The notes beneath the pieces were generated by a model, which saw only the letters and a program-made list of their open reading frames with translations, was not told the origin of the DNA and searched no databases. Below are positions 1-5,904 of a stretch of DNA of 6,776 nucleotides, piece by piece. The stretch is taken from contig JAEOUJ010000135.1 of assembly GCA_016839405.1 (NCBI GenBank), forward strand, positions 1 to 6,776, given 5' to 3'. The stretch comes from Candidatus Gerdarchaeota archaeon. Lineage in GTDB: Archaea > Asgardarchaeota > Heimdallarchaeia > JABLTI01. A program made the translations under genes and the position numbers. Within the stretch, counting starts at the first letter, position 1, and each line of letters opens with the position of its first letter.

Positions 1-1
1 A

Positions 2-493
2 GATATGGCTCCAAAAAATAAACGTTGCCCAATTTGTGGTGGTACCTTATATTCAGGAGTGCTTCAGAGGGCAATTGAATTATCATTAGCTCAAGGAAGT
101 GAACGGGATTATGGTAAATCATATGGTCTAAAAAGGAATTTTTATCATATGGTGCCTTTAGCAGAGATTTTAGCAAAAAGTTTGAAACTAAGCAGTCCAA
201 ATGCTAAATCTGTTATACGTTTATATAATCACATTGTCACTAAACTTGGCAATGAATGTAAACTTTGGACTACGAAATTATCTGATTTAGAAGAAATTCT
301 GAATGATTTAGTTGATGAAAAAATAGCTGAAACAATTATTGAAGTCCGGAAAGGAAACTTCTGTTTTGATCCTCCAGGTTTTGATGGAACTTATGGTGAT
401 TTAACTATTGGTAAAATCTCTGATTATAAAAATATCCAAATTATAAAATCAGAATCTAAAAAACAAACAACATTAGATGACTTCACTAGTTAA
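2..493 (+). CDS. Endonuclease Q (EndoQ)-like PHP-family DNA repair nuclease, C-terminal part (5' truncated)
   Basis: The reading frame is open to the left edge with no stop, so the ATG at 5 is probably internal and the catalytic PHP domain lies outside the window. The visible part matches the C-terminal region of EndoQ, which in Thermococcales nicks DNA 5' of deaminated bases such as hypoxanthine and uracil. Residues here are numbered from the ATG at 5. A CPICGG half zinc-finger (C8, C11; its partner pair would lie upstream) leads into a GVLQRAIEL segment. A VPLAEILA segment follows (about 49-57), then helices, an IIEVRKG stretch (111-117) and the PGFDGTYG signature (124-131), close to the PGYDGxYG seen in the family. 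The tail QTTLDDF (154-160) fits the archaeal PCNA-binding box QxxLxxF, and EndoQ is reported to work with PCNA. Family assignment is from memory of motifs. The gene converges with the next one and overlaps it by 8 bp. Confidence 0.8.
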   Translation, partial: DMAPKNKRCPICGGTLYSGVLQRAIELSLAQGSERDYGKSYGLKRNFYHMVPLAEILAKSLKLSSPNAKSVIRLYNHIVTKLGNECKLWTTKLSDLEEILNDLVDEKIAETIIEVRKGNFCFDPPGFDGTYGDLTIGKISDYKNIQIIKSESKKQTTLDDFTS

Positions 494-1835
494 GATTCTT
501 ACTAATACGTTTTAGGATTTTTGGTAAGCTAAACATGTAGCGTTCAATCGAGGAATTACTTTTTTCAATTATTGAAAATAAAATAGAACTCTCAGTTATC
601 CTCGTTAGGAGGAATAGTTTTTCCCCATAAGTAACTTGTGCCAGTTTCTTCTCTTTCTGCAGTGCAGTTAGAGCTAATAATTTCTCTAATTCTAATCCGT
701 TTGCTGATTTAATCCAATCATTACTTTCAGGTGATTTTCTCATAACAAAAAACCTTGTTGTTGGAGAAATTATTCCAGTCATAAACACTTCAGAATAGAT
801 ATCCATGAAAGAATTTAACTGCTCTTCTTCTTTTTGCCATTTAGACTTATCATCGCCAAAAGTAATCCTTGTTGTTTGTCGATTTAAAACAGCTTGTTTT
901 TGTACATCATTTTGTTGGCCTTTCATTTCAATGGATAAATGCCCTAATAATTCATGCTCTGGGATTGAATCTAAATCTTTTAAAAGATCAATTTTTTCAT
1001 CTGTTTTTCCTCTTAATCCCTCATAACGTCTGACTATTCTTTGTATCGTATTTTGAAGTATTTCTTCTTCTGCTAAACCTTTTATTACCTCAAAGAGATA
1101 GAAGTATTCTTCCTTATCTCGAACTATGAAACGGTAATTTTTAGTAGTTATTTGTTCTAAACATCCAGGATCGATGTTCTTCATTACACCTCTCAAACCA
1201 ATAAGGAAGTTAGTTAATGTAGTAACATCAAAAATTGGTTTACCTCTTGGGAATTCGGAATGTTCAATTTCTTTATCATTAGTAATGATTAATACACCAT
1301 CAATTCCAGCGAGCTCTTTAGTAATTTTTTCGATTTCATTCTTCTTTTCATTATCAGAAAAAATCTTCTTATAAATATCGGATTTATCACTAAGCATTGA
1401 TTGGAATTTAACTTTCATTTGTCCAAATTTTTCATATTCTGGTGTTTCTGTAAGATTTGAAATTAATAATGCATTATCTGTATCTGAATCACTTGCCCCT
1501 TCAAATCTAGAAATGATTTTCATAATAATTGGTTTAAAAACCTCCAAATTAGCAAATGCTTTATCGATCCAGAAAACATAGAAGTAATTAGTTCGGAATT
1601 CAAATAAAAACGAAGAATTACTTGTTTCAATTGAATCAATATTTTCTTCACTAATAATTTCTGAAAGAGCTTGCAAACTTGTTATAAATCCCGCTAATAA
1701 AAGAACATCAAATTGTTCTTCAGTCAAAAATTCAATATACTTTGGCAGTCCAGATTCTTCAATGACAATAAAACCTCTTAGAGAATTGTAAAATATTTCT
1801 GCTAAACGAGTTTCCTCAATTTCATCAGAAGTCAA
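486..1835 (-). CDS. Tandem longin/roadblock-like domain protein (three modules), Asgard-type
   Basis: The protein has 449 residues, is soluble, acidic and lysine-rich, and has no signal peptide or membrane helix. It contains internal repeats. Module 1 (about 20-145) starts GFIVIEESGLP, has a beta-hairpin near 75-90, the helix IIMKIISRFEG (103-113) and PEYEKFGQMKVKF (132-144). Module 2 (about 178-305) repeats this order 159-160 residues later: GVLIITNDKE, a hairpin near 233-250, IQRIVRRYEG (264-273) and PEHELLGHLSIEM (292-304). A diverged third module (about 350-446) keeps the strand-helix-hairpin-helix order and ends PKILKRISKNLN. This alpha/beta pattern is typical of longin/roadblock folds that act as small-GTPase regulators or scaffolds and are expanded in Asgard archaea; a GTPase partner here is inference. 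The start is TTG at 1835, supported by GGAAGG 9 nt upstream; no in-frame ATG occurs nearby. The stop lies inside the neighbouring EndoQ-like gene. Confidence 0.72.
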   Translation of the reverse strand: MTSDEIEETRLAEIFYNSLRGFIVIEESGLPKYIEFLTEEQFDVLLLAGFITSLQALSEIISEENIDSIETSNSSFLFEFRTNYFYVFWIDKAFANLEVFKPIIMKIISRFEGASDSDTDNALLISNLTETPEYEKFGQMKVKFQSMLSDKSDIYKKIFSDNEKKNEIEKITKELAGIDGVLIITNDKEIEHSEFPRGKPIFDVTTLTNFLIGLRGVMKNIDPGCLEQITTKNYRFIVRDKEEYFYLFEVIKGLAEEEILQNTIQRIVRRYEGLRGKTDEKIDLLKDLDSIPEHELLGHLSIEMKGQQNDVQKQAVLNRQTTRITFGDDKSKWQKEEEQLNSFMDIYSEVFMTGIISPTTRFFVMRKSPESNDWIKSANGLELEKLLALTALQKEKKLAQVTYGEKLFLLTRITESSILFSIIEKSNSSIERYMFSLPKILKRISKNLN

Positions 1836-1840
1836 TCTGA

Positions 1841-1912
1841 TTAACCTTCCAAAGCTTTTTGTACCCTTTCAGCTTTTTCCTTTTTAATCCCTATCTTTTC
1901 TGCAATTAGCAT
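1841..1912 (-). CDS. Possible 23-residue leader ORF upstream of the longin-like gene
   Basis: A minus-strand ATG at 1912 opens 23 codons (MLIAEKIGIKKEKAERVQKA then LEG) that end in TAA at 1841-1843, just 5 nt before the TTG start of the longin-like gene. The stop overlaps the region following that gene's GGAAGG site, so translation could be coupled. The peptide is strongly charged and looks like a single amphipathic helix or a helix-turn-helix fragment (IAEKIGIKKEKAERVQKAL). It could be a real small protein, a coupling leader, a remnant of a longer N-terminus, or chance. A TATA-like element lies about 20-25 nt upstream of the ATG, which would make this ORF nearly leaderless. Confidence 0.25.
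   Translation of the reverse strand: MLIAEKIGIKKEKAERVQKALEG
1845..1850 (-). promoter_or_regulatory. Shine-Dalgarno site GGAAGG for the TTG-started longin-like gene
   Basis: On the minus strand GGAAGG ends 9 nt before the TTG at 1835. It decides the start: the only nearby ATG (1825-1823) is out of frame, and the frame upstream of the TTG closes at a TGA (1869-1871). The same GGAAGGTTAA string precedes the ATG of the membrane-protein gene at 6366. Confidence 0.55.
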
Positions 1913-1929
1913 TCGATAGGGTAAATAAA

Positions 1930-1938
1930 AGCATATAT
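1930..1938 (-). promoter_or_regulatory. Candidate TATA box for the leftward longin-like transcript
   Basis: On the minus strand the sequence reads ACATATATGC. Assuming the usual archaeal spacing of about 25 nt from TATA centre to start site, transcription would begin near 1905-1912. This gives a leader of roughly 70-80 nt before the TTG at 1835, or a near-leaderless start for the small ORF. Based on motif and spacing only. Confidence 0.35.
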
Positions 1939-1939
1939 G

Positions 1940-1955
1940 TTATCTAGATTATCTA
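1940..1955. repeat. Tandem TTATCTA repeat containing the palindrome ATCTAGAT in the divergent control region
   Basis: TTATCTA occurs at 1940-1946 and again at 1949-1955, a 9-bp period. The perfect 8-bp palindrome ATCTAGAT spans 1942-1949. It sits between the two divergent promoters, a suitable place for a regulator that affects both transcripts. Short AT-rich repeats also arise by chance. Confidence 0.3.
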
Positions 1956-1982
1956 AACTAACAGTAATAAAAAACGAAGAGT

Positions 1983-1995
1983 AAATTTATTAATT
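1983..1995 (+). promoter_or_regulatory. Candidate archaeal promoter (purine-rich BRE plus TATA-like TTTATTAAT) for the Fe-S/flavoprotein operon
   Basis: A purine-rich CGAAGAG stretch just upstream is followed by AAATTTATTAATTA. With usual spacing, transcription would start near 2013-2018. That lies downstream of the possible TTG start at 2012 and about 25 nt before the ATG at 2042, so it favours the ATG as the operon's first start codon. Confidence 0.4.
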
Positions 1996-2041
1996 ACAAA
2001 TAAGTGTTTCATTGTTAGAATTTAAAAACGGGTTTTATACT

Positions 2042-3178
2042 ATGACTTCTCACACAGAAGACGTCGATGAATTGTTGAAAAAATGCGTTCAATGTGGGTC
2101 CTGCATTTTAATATGTCCTGTTTATCGAGCGACTGGTGAAGAAAGTTTTTCTCCTAGAGGAAAACTTTACTATTTAAAATTAAAAGATGCTTTTCCTGAA
2201 AAGTTTGATGATGAACTGGCCAAGGATTATGCTACTACTATTTTTACTTGCGCTGTTTGCGGTCGCTGTGTTGAAACTTGCACTTCAGAAGTAAAATTAA
2301 CCGATATTTTTAGAGAGGAACGAAAAGATTCTGTTGATCTTTTCCCCAAATTAGTCCAAATTGGGGATAATATCGAAGAAGAAATGAACGTTTATGGTTT
2401 AGATAATGAAATGCGAGCTGAAACTTGGACTATGGAACTTTATGACGATTTCCCCGATATTGATGATAAAATTTATTCTGATGGCATGACAGCTGATACA
2501 ATTCTTTTTGTTGGTTGTTTAATGTCATTTAGAAATCGACATGCTAATGTTTTAAGATCTATTTTGAAAGTTATGGAGTACCTTGAAGAGGATTATCTTA
2601 TCCTAGGGGGAGAAGAATTTTGTTGCGGTCATCCATTGGATTTACTAGGGAAGATAGAAGAAGCAGATGAATTAAGAAAGCATAATACTGAGATAATTCA
2701 CAAGACAAGAGCAAAAACAGTCATAACTGATTGTCCAGGCTGTTTGGAGGCGCTTATAGATCATCACAAAATTGATCCATCAGTTAGAATTCTACATATG
2801 ACTGAATATTTTGATGAAAAAATCGAATCTGTTCCAAATAAACTCAATATTAAGCTTAAATATCATGACCCATGTGAACTTTTTAGAAATAGTGAAGTTA
2901 CAAAGGCTCCCCGATCTCTACTCAAGAAAATGGGTATTGAGATAATAGAAATGGAGCCATCTTGTTGTGGTGGTGGTGGAATGCTTCGAGTTACAGATGA
3001 GAGACTCGCGCAAGAAATCATGGACCAACGCATCGATAAAGAGAAACTCAAAGAAGAGGATACTTGTGTTATTACTTGTTGCCCTTCGTGTTTAGAACAA
3101 TTCGAACAAAGTGGAATAACAACATGGGATATTGCAGAATATCTTGTGAAAGCGTTAAATTTAGAGGAGGAGAAATAA
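2042..3178 (+). CDS. Fe-S oxidoreductase with two [4Fe-4S] ferredoxin motifs and two CCG domains (GlcF/LutA/HdrD-like)
   Basis: This 378-residue cytoplasmic electron-transfer protein is probably the Fe-S partner of the flavoprotein encoded next. Near the N-terminus there are two CxxCxxCxxxC clusters (C15-C25 and C70-C80), each likely to bind one [4Fe-4S]. Two cysteine-rich CCG domains follow. The first has C159, C194-C195 and CPGC (231-234), a spacing that fits the C-x31-39-CC-x35-36-C-x2-C pattern known from HdrB-type proteins. The second has DPC (C278), SCCGGGG (C308-C309) and CCPSC (346-350). This layout is typical of glycolate oxidase GlcF, lactate utilisation LutA and HdrD-like subunits, so the exact substrate is open. 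I chose the ATG at 2042; the frame extends to a TTG at 2012 (10 more residues), but no SD precedes it and it may lie upstream of the transcription start. The next gene starts 1 nt after its stop. Confidence 0.88.
   Translation: MTSHTEDVDELLKKCVQCGSCILICPVYRATGEESFSPRGKLYYLKLKDAFPEKFDDELAKDYATTIFTCAVCGRCVETCTSEVKLTDIFREERKDSVDLFPKLVQIGDNIEEEMNVYGLDNEMRAETWTMELYDDFPDIDDKIYSDGMTADTILFVGCLMSFRNRHANVLRSILKVMEYLEEDYLILGGEEFCCGHPLDLLGKIEEADELRKHNTEIIHKTRAKTVITDCPGCLEALIDHHKIDPSVRILHMTEYFDEKIESVPNKLNIKLKYHDPCELFRNSEVTKAPRSLLKKMGIEIIEMEPSCCGGGGMLRVTDERLAQEIMDQRIDKEKLKEEDTCVITCCPSCLEQFEQSGITTWDIAEYLVKALNLEEEK
3164..3170 (+). promoter_or_regulatory. Strong Shine-Dalgarno site GAGGAGG for the FAD oxidase gene
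   Basis: GAGGAGG lies inside the last codons of the Fe-S gene, 9 nt before the ATG at 3180. It fixes the start of the flavoprotein and supports co-translation of the pair from one mRNA. Confidence 0.75.
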
Positions 3179-3179
3179 A

Positions 3180-4571
3180 ATGGAAAAACTCAAACAATAT
3201 GTAATTGGAGCCAATGCATCCTTTTTTCAAAAAATCGATCCCGATACAAACATCAAAGTTTTTACTCCAACAAATGATGTTGAACTTAAAATGGCAATTG
3301 ATTTTGCTAAAGATAATAATCTCACAATTACCAGCAAAGGAGGAGGTTCAGGTATGAGTGGCGCATGTACAGGTAGTTCTCGAGATAAAGTAGTTATCAG
3401 TTCAATGCGACTCAAAAAAATTCATGAGATAAATTTCGATGAAGGTTATGCTATCGCTGAACCAGGTTTAACTCCAGATGAGCTTAATGAAGTTATTCAA
3501 AGCCAAAGACCTGATTGGAAATTCTTTGTTGCTCCATCTAGTAGGGATATAGCAACGCTTGGAGGAATGCTTGGTACAGATGGTGGCGGGAATGATGCTT
3601 GGTTAGCTGGAACAATGGCTGATAATGTTCTCGAAGTAGAATTACTTGATTATAATAATGATATTATTATTGTCGAACGCTTAGGTAATGACGTTAAAAA
3701 AGCAAAAATCACAAGTACAAATAAAGAACTAGCTAAACAACTTACAGAAAAGAATTTTTCAATCATAGATATTGCTGGTTCGCATGGAACTTTAGGATTT
3801 ATTTCAAAATTGAAAGTTGAGATAAAACCACTATCCAAAGAAGGGAAAGTGAGACATGCTCTTGCCCATGCCAAGGGATTGAACTCTTATGGAGCATTAA
3901 TTTACAAACTAATTGAACATGATATTCCCCTTACCTATGGTGAAGGTATAGTGGAAGCTCGTCATCCAGACATTTCAGATAAAACAAATCCCCCTATGTT
4001 TATTCTTGAGTATCCTGAAAAATACGATGAAAAAGTGCAGCAAATCTGCAAAGATATTGATGGAATTTCATTTACTTCTATTGATTCAGAAAAATTTGCT
4101 TATATGAAAGATATCAGAGTAAAAATGGCTAAAAGAAATCCTCCAGATGGTTTTCAAATGGCAATCTTTGAAGGCTATGGCATTTATGGTGAAAATCTTT
4201 TGCGTTTTGAAGAAGTCATTAAGAAAATAAATGAAACTCTTGAATCAAATAGCTTCAAACCTTTCATCAAGTTTGGTCATGCACCATCTGTTTATTACGA
4301 AGATGGTAATAAAATCAAAGGAATGATAATGCATTCTCGAGAAAAACGTCCTGATGATTTAACACCGAAAATTGTCTTTGATGCAATAGTTGCTCTTGTA
4401 AAGATTTGCGAAGAAATGGGTGTTACACCAAAACCAGAACATAAAGGGCCTTATTCAAAGAACACTGAAAAACACAAACGCCTCGTTGAATTATCTGAGA
4501 TATTTGGTAAACAATTTAATCCTTTTATTTTAGATTGTTCATTAGAAGAATTAGCAGATTTAGTTCTTTAG
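3180..4571 (+). CDS. GlcD/D-lactate dehydrogenase-like FAD-binding oxidase
   Basis: This 463-residue flavoprotein has a PCMH-type FAD-binding domain and is expected to oxidise a 2-hydroxyacid (D-lactate or glycolate type), passing electrons to the Fe-S protein encoded 1 nt upstream. FAD-domain signatures are TSKGGGSGMSGACTG (51-65), VAPSSRDIATLGGMLGTDGG (118-137) with NDAWLAGTMADNV (138-150) after it, and AGSHGTLGFISKLKVEIKP (199-217). The C-terminal half is the FAD-oxidase C-domain, but its usual hallmarks are altered. The HxGDGNLH region reads FGHAPSVYYEDGNK (365-378), and the GEHGIG motif appears as PEHKGP (419-424). FNP at 446-448 matches the usual end of the family (FDPxxxLNP). Length is normal. 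Cytoplasmic, with no membrane segment. Family is secure; substrate is not known and may differ from lactate or glycolate given the altered motifs. A hairpin and T-tracts follow the stop. Confidence 0.85.
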   Translation: MEKLKQYVIGANASFFQKIDPDTNIKVFTPTNDVELKMAIDFAKDNNLTITSKGGGSGMSGACTGSSRDKVVISSMRLKKIHEINFDEGYAIAEPGLTPDELNEVIQSQRPDWKFFVAPSSRDIATLGGMLGTDGGGNDAWLAGTMADNVLEVELLDYNNDIIIVERLGNDVKKAKITSTNKELAKQLTEKNFSIIDIAGSHGTLGFISKLKVEIKPLSKEGKVRHALAHAKGLNSYGALIYKLIEHDIPLTYGEGIVEARHPDISDKTNPPMFILEYPEKYDEKVQQICKDIDGISFTSIDSEKFAYMKDIRVKMAKRNPPDGFQMAIFEGYGIYGENLLRFEEVIKKINETLESNSFKPFIKFGHAPSVYYEDGNKIKGMIMHSREKRPDDLTPKIVFDAIVALVKICEEMGVTPKPEHKGPYSKNTEKHKRLVELSEIFGKQFNPFILDCSLEELADLVL

Positions 4572-4572
4572 A

Positions 4573-4609
4573 GAAGAAATCGGTCTAACCGATTCTTCAA
4601 TTAATTTTT
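4573..4609 (+). terminator. Hairpin plus T-tract after the Fe-S/flavoprotein operon
   Basis: Two bases after the TAG stop, GAAGAAATCGGT (4573-4584) and ACCGATTCTTC (4588-4598) pair as an 11-bp stem with one bulged A and a CTA loop; the inner 7 bp (AATCGGT/ACCGATT) are perfect. A T-rich run (4601-4609) follows. The form is intrinsic-terminator-like; in archaea the T-run usually does most of the work, so the stem may instead protect the 3' end of the mRNA. Confidence 0.6.
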
Positions 4610-4653
4610 AGTAAAAAAATCAGGATAAATATTATTACACGGGTAAATTTCAG

Positions 4654-4669
4654 TTTATTTTTTTCTTTT
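4654..4669 (+). terminator. Second U-rich terminator tract
   Basis: TTTATTTTTTTCTTTT lies 83 nt after the operon's stop codon. Long U-runs are the usual archaeal termination signal, so this may back up the hairpin terminator. It is placed well before the next promoter. Confidence 0.45.
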
Positions 4670-4693
4670 AGCTTTTTAAAATGCATACTGAAA

Positions 4694-4703
4694 ATTATAA
4701 TAA
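4694..4703 (+). promoter_or_regulatory. Candidate TATA box for the radical SAM gene
   Basis: AATTATAATAA follows a purine-rich CTGAAA stretch. Usual spacing places transcription start around 4723-4728, so the GTG at 4737 would have a leader of only about 10 nt. No clear SD is present in front of it, consistent with a short-leader transcript. Confidence 0.4.
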
Positions 4704-4736
4704 TTAGTCTCGAGAAAGATATAATGGGTAATACTA

Positions 4737-5870
4737 GTGTGGTTTCTCTATAGACCAGATGCAACGAATGTTTGGAAAAATAATGAAGTTAGTAATCGTT
4801 ACTCAAGATATCGTGGTATTTTAGATGGTAATAAAACAGCTCGTTATTTATTGACAAAGAAGTTTGCTTTGGATTGTTCCTTAGATCAACCATTAGAAAA
4901 ATTGTGGATAGAACATGACAAGGCAGCAGAGGAATATTTGTTATTCATTCAGAACTTTGATCAAAAAGAATTACAACTCGAGGATTTACCTGATCCAAAA
5001 CTATCATTTCTTGATTTGAAGGAAAAGATTGTTTATGAAATACTAAAAAATTGTCATTTTTGCGAAAGACGATGTCATATTGATAGAACATCAGGAAAGG
5101 TTGGTTTTTGCAGGCTTGGAGACGAATCAATAGTTTCATCAGCTTTTCTTCACACAGGAGAAGAATCAGTTCTTGTTCCAAGTGGAACAATTTTCTTTGC
5201 TGGTTGCACCTTTACCTGTGCTTTTTGTCAAAATCATGATATTTCACAAGGATGGTGTGATGACACTCGAGAAAGGATTTATGGTGGTACAATTGTTACC
5301 CCCAAAAAGGTTGCCTTGTTAGCAGAACGATTATGGAAAGAAGGTGCTCGAAATATTAATTGGGTTGGAGGAGACCCTACCCCTAATTTACACACAATAA
5401 TTACTGCCTTAAAAGAATTCAATAAAAATATCTGTATTCTTTGGAATTCAAATATGTATCAATCCCTTGAAGCAACTAAATTATTGCTTGAATTAATGGA
5501 TTTTTGGTTGCCCGATTTCAAATTCTGGGAGAATGATTTTGCTAAAGAAATGTCTGGAATAAAACAATATAGAGAAGTAGTTAGTAGGAATATTAAGCTT
5601 GCTTATGATAATGGTTCAGGAGAAGTTCTTATTAGACACTTAATCATGCCTGGAAGAGTAACAACTGATACTTATCCTATCTTAGAATGGTGTGCTAAGG
5701 AAATCCCAAATGCTTTAGTTAATCTTATGGATCAATATCATGCTGATTATCTGGTAAGACAAAAACCTGAGAAATATCGTTCAATTAACCGAAGAATCTA
5801 TCCAGAGGAGTGGCGACAAGCAACTGTAAAAGCAGATGAACTTAACATACTATGGAAGCCAGTGTCTTAA
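4737..5870 (+). CDS. Radical SAM protein, PflX/PflA-homologue type (COG1313-like)
   Basis: This 377-residue enzyme has the radical SAM cluster motif CTFTCAFC (C157, C161, C164: C-x3-C-x2-C), which binds the [4Fe-4S] that cleaves S-adenosylmethionine. VGGDPTPN (210-217) corresponds to the GGEPT segment that contacts SAM. Upstream is a second cysteine group, CHFCERRC then GFC (C106, C109, C113, C125), typical of the uncharacterised PflX/COG1313 family and of the related AmrS proteins. LPDFKFW (about 248-254) and MDQYHADY (341-348) are further family-like segments. A roughly 100-residue region before the cysteine group has no motif I know. Substrate is unknown; pyruvate-formate-lyase-type activation is only suggested by homology and no glycyl-radical partner is visible. 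The start is taken as GTG at 4737; a TAA at 4722-4724 closes the frame upstream and no in-frame ATG comes before residue about 240. It appears to be monocistronic. Confidence 0.82.
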   Translation: MWFLYRPDATNVWKNNEVSNRYSRYRGILDGNKTARYLLTKKFALDCSLDQPLEKLWIEHDKAAEEYLLFIQNFDQKELQLEDLPDPKLSFLDLKEKIVYEILKNCHFCERRCHIDRTSGKVGFCRLGDESIVSSAFLHTGEESVLVPSGTIFFAGCTFTCAFCQNHDISQGWCDDTRERIYGGTIVTPKKVALLAERLWKEGARNINWVGGDPTPNLHTIITALKEFNKNICILWNSNMYQSLEATKLLLELMDFWLPDFKFWENDFAKEMSGIKQYREVVSRNIKLAYDNGSGEVLIRHLIMPGRVTTDTYPILEWCAKEIPNALVNLMDQYHADYLVRQKPEKYRSINRRIYPEEWRQATVKADELNILWKPVS

Positions 5871-5875
5871 TACAA

Positions 5876-5903
5876 AGTAAAATAAAAAGAAGGAAAAAAT
5901 CCT
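5876..5903 (-). terminator. Terminator of the membrane-protein gene (minus strand)
   Basis: Read on the minus strand just after the TAA stop, AGGATTTTTTCCT can form a 4-bp stem, followed by TCTTTTTATTTTACTTT. This U-rich run fills most of the 34-bp gap between the convergent radical SAM and membrane-protein genes. The stem is weak; the T-run is the main evidence. Confidence 0.45.
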
Positions 5904-5904
5904 C

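Noticed and set aside
805..1374. Plus-strand open frames within the longin-like gene (805-1026 and 1174-1374)
   Set aside because: Both lie wholly inside the well-supported minus-strand gene, encode low-quality Ser/Cys/Phe-rich peptides and have no start signals.
2012..2041. TTG start adding ten residues to the Fe-S protein
   Set aside because: No SD precedes it, the likely transcription start is at or after it, and the ATG at 2042 leaves a normal N-terminus before the first cysteine cluster.
2863..3051. Minus-strand open frame opposite the second CCG domain
   Set aside because: It is antisense to a conserved cysteine-rich domain and its Ser/Pro-rich product is what reverse reading of that region gives.
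3227..3874. Two minus-strand open frames opposite the FAD-binding domain
   Set aside because: Shadows of the flavoprotein coding sequence; no promoter, SD or recognisable protein features.
4645..4695. Imperfect inverted repeat AAATTTCAGT / ACTGAAAATT as an element end
   Set aside because: Arms are short, AT-rich and mismatched around about 30 nt, with no transposase or target duplication; likely chance.
4945..5190. Minus-strand 81-residue frame opposite the radical SAM gene
   Set aside because: It overlaps the conserved cysteine region of the sense gene and has no supporting signals.
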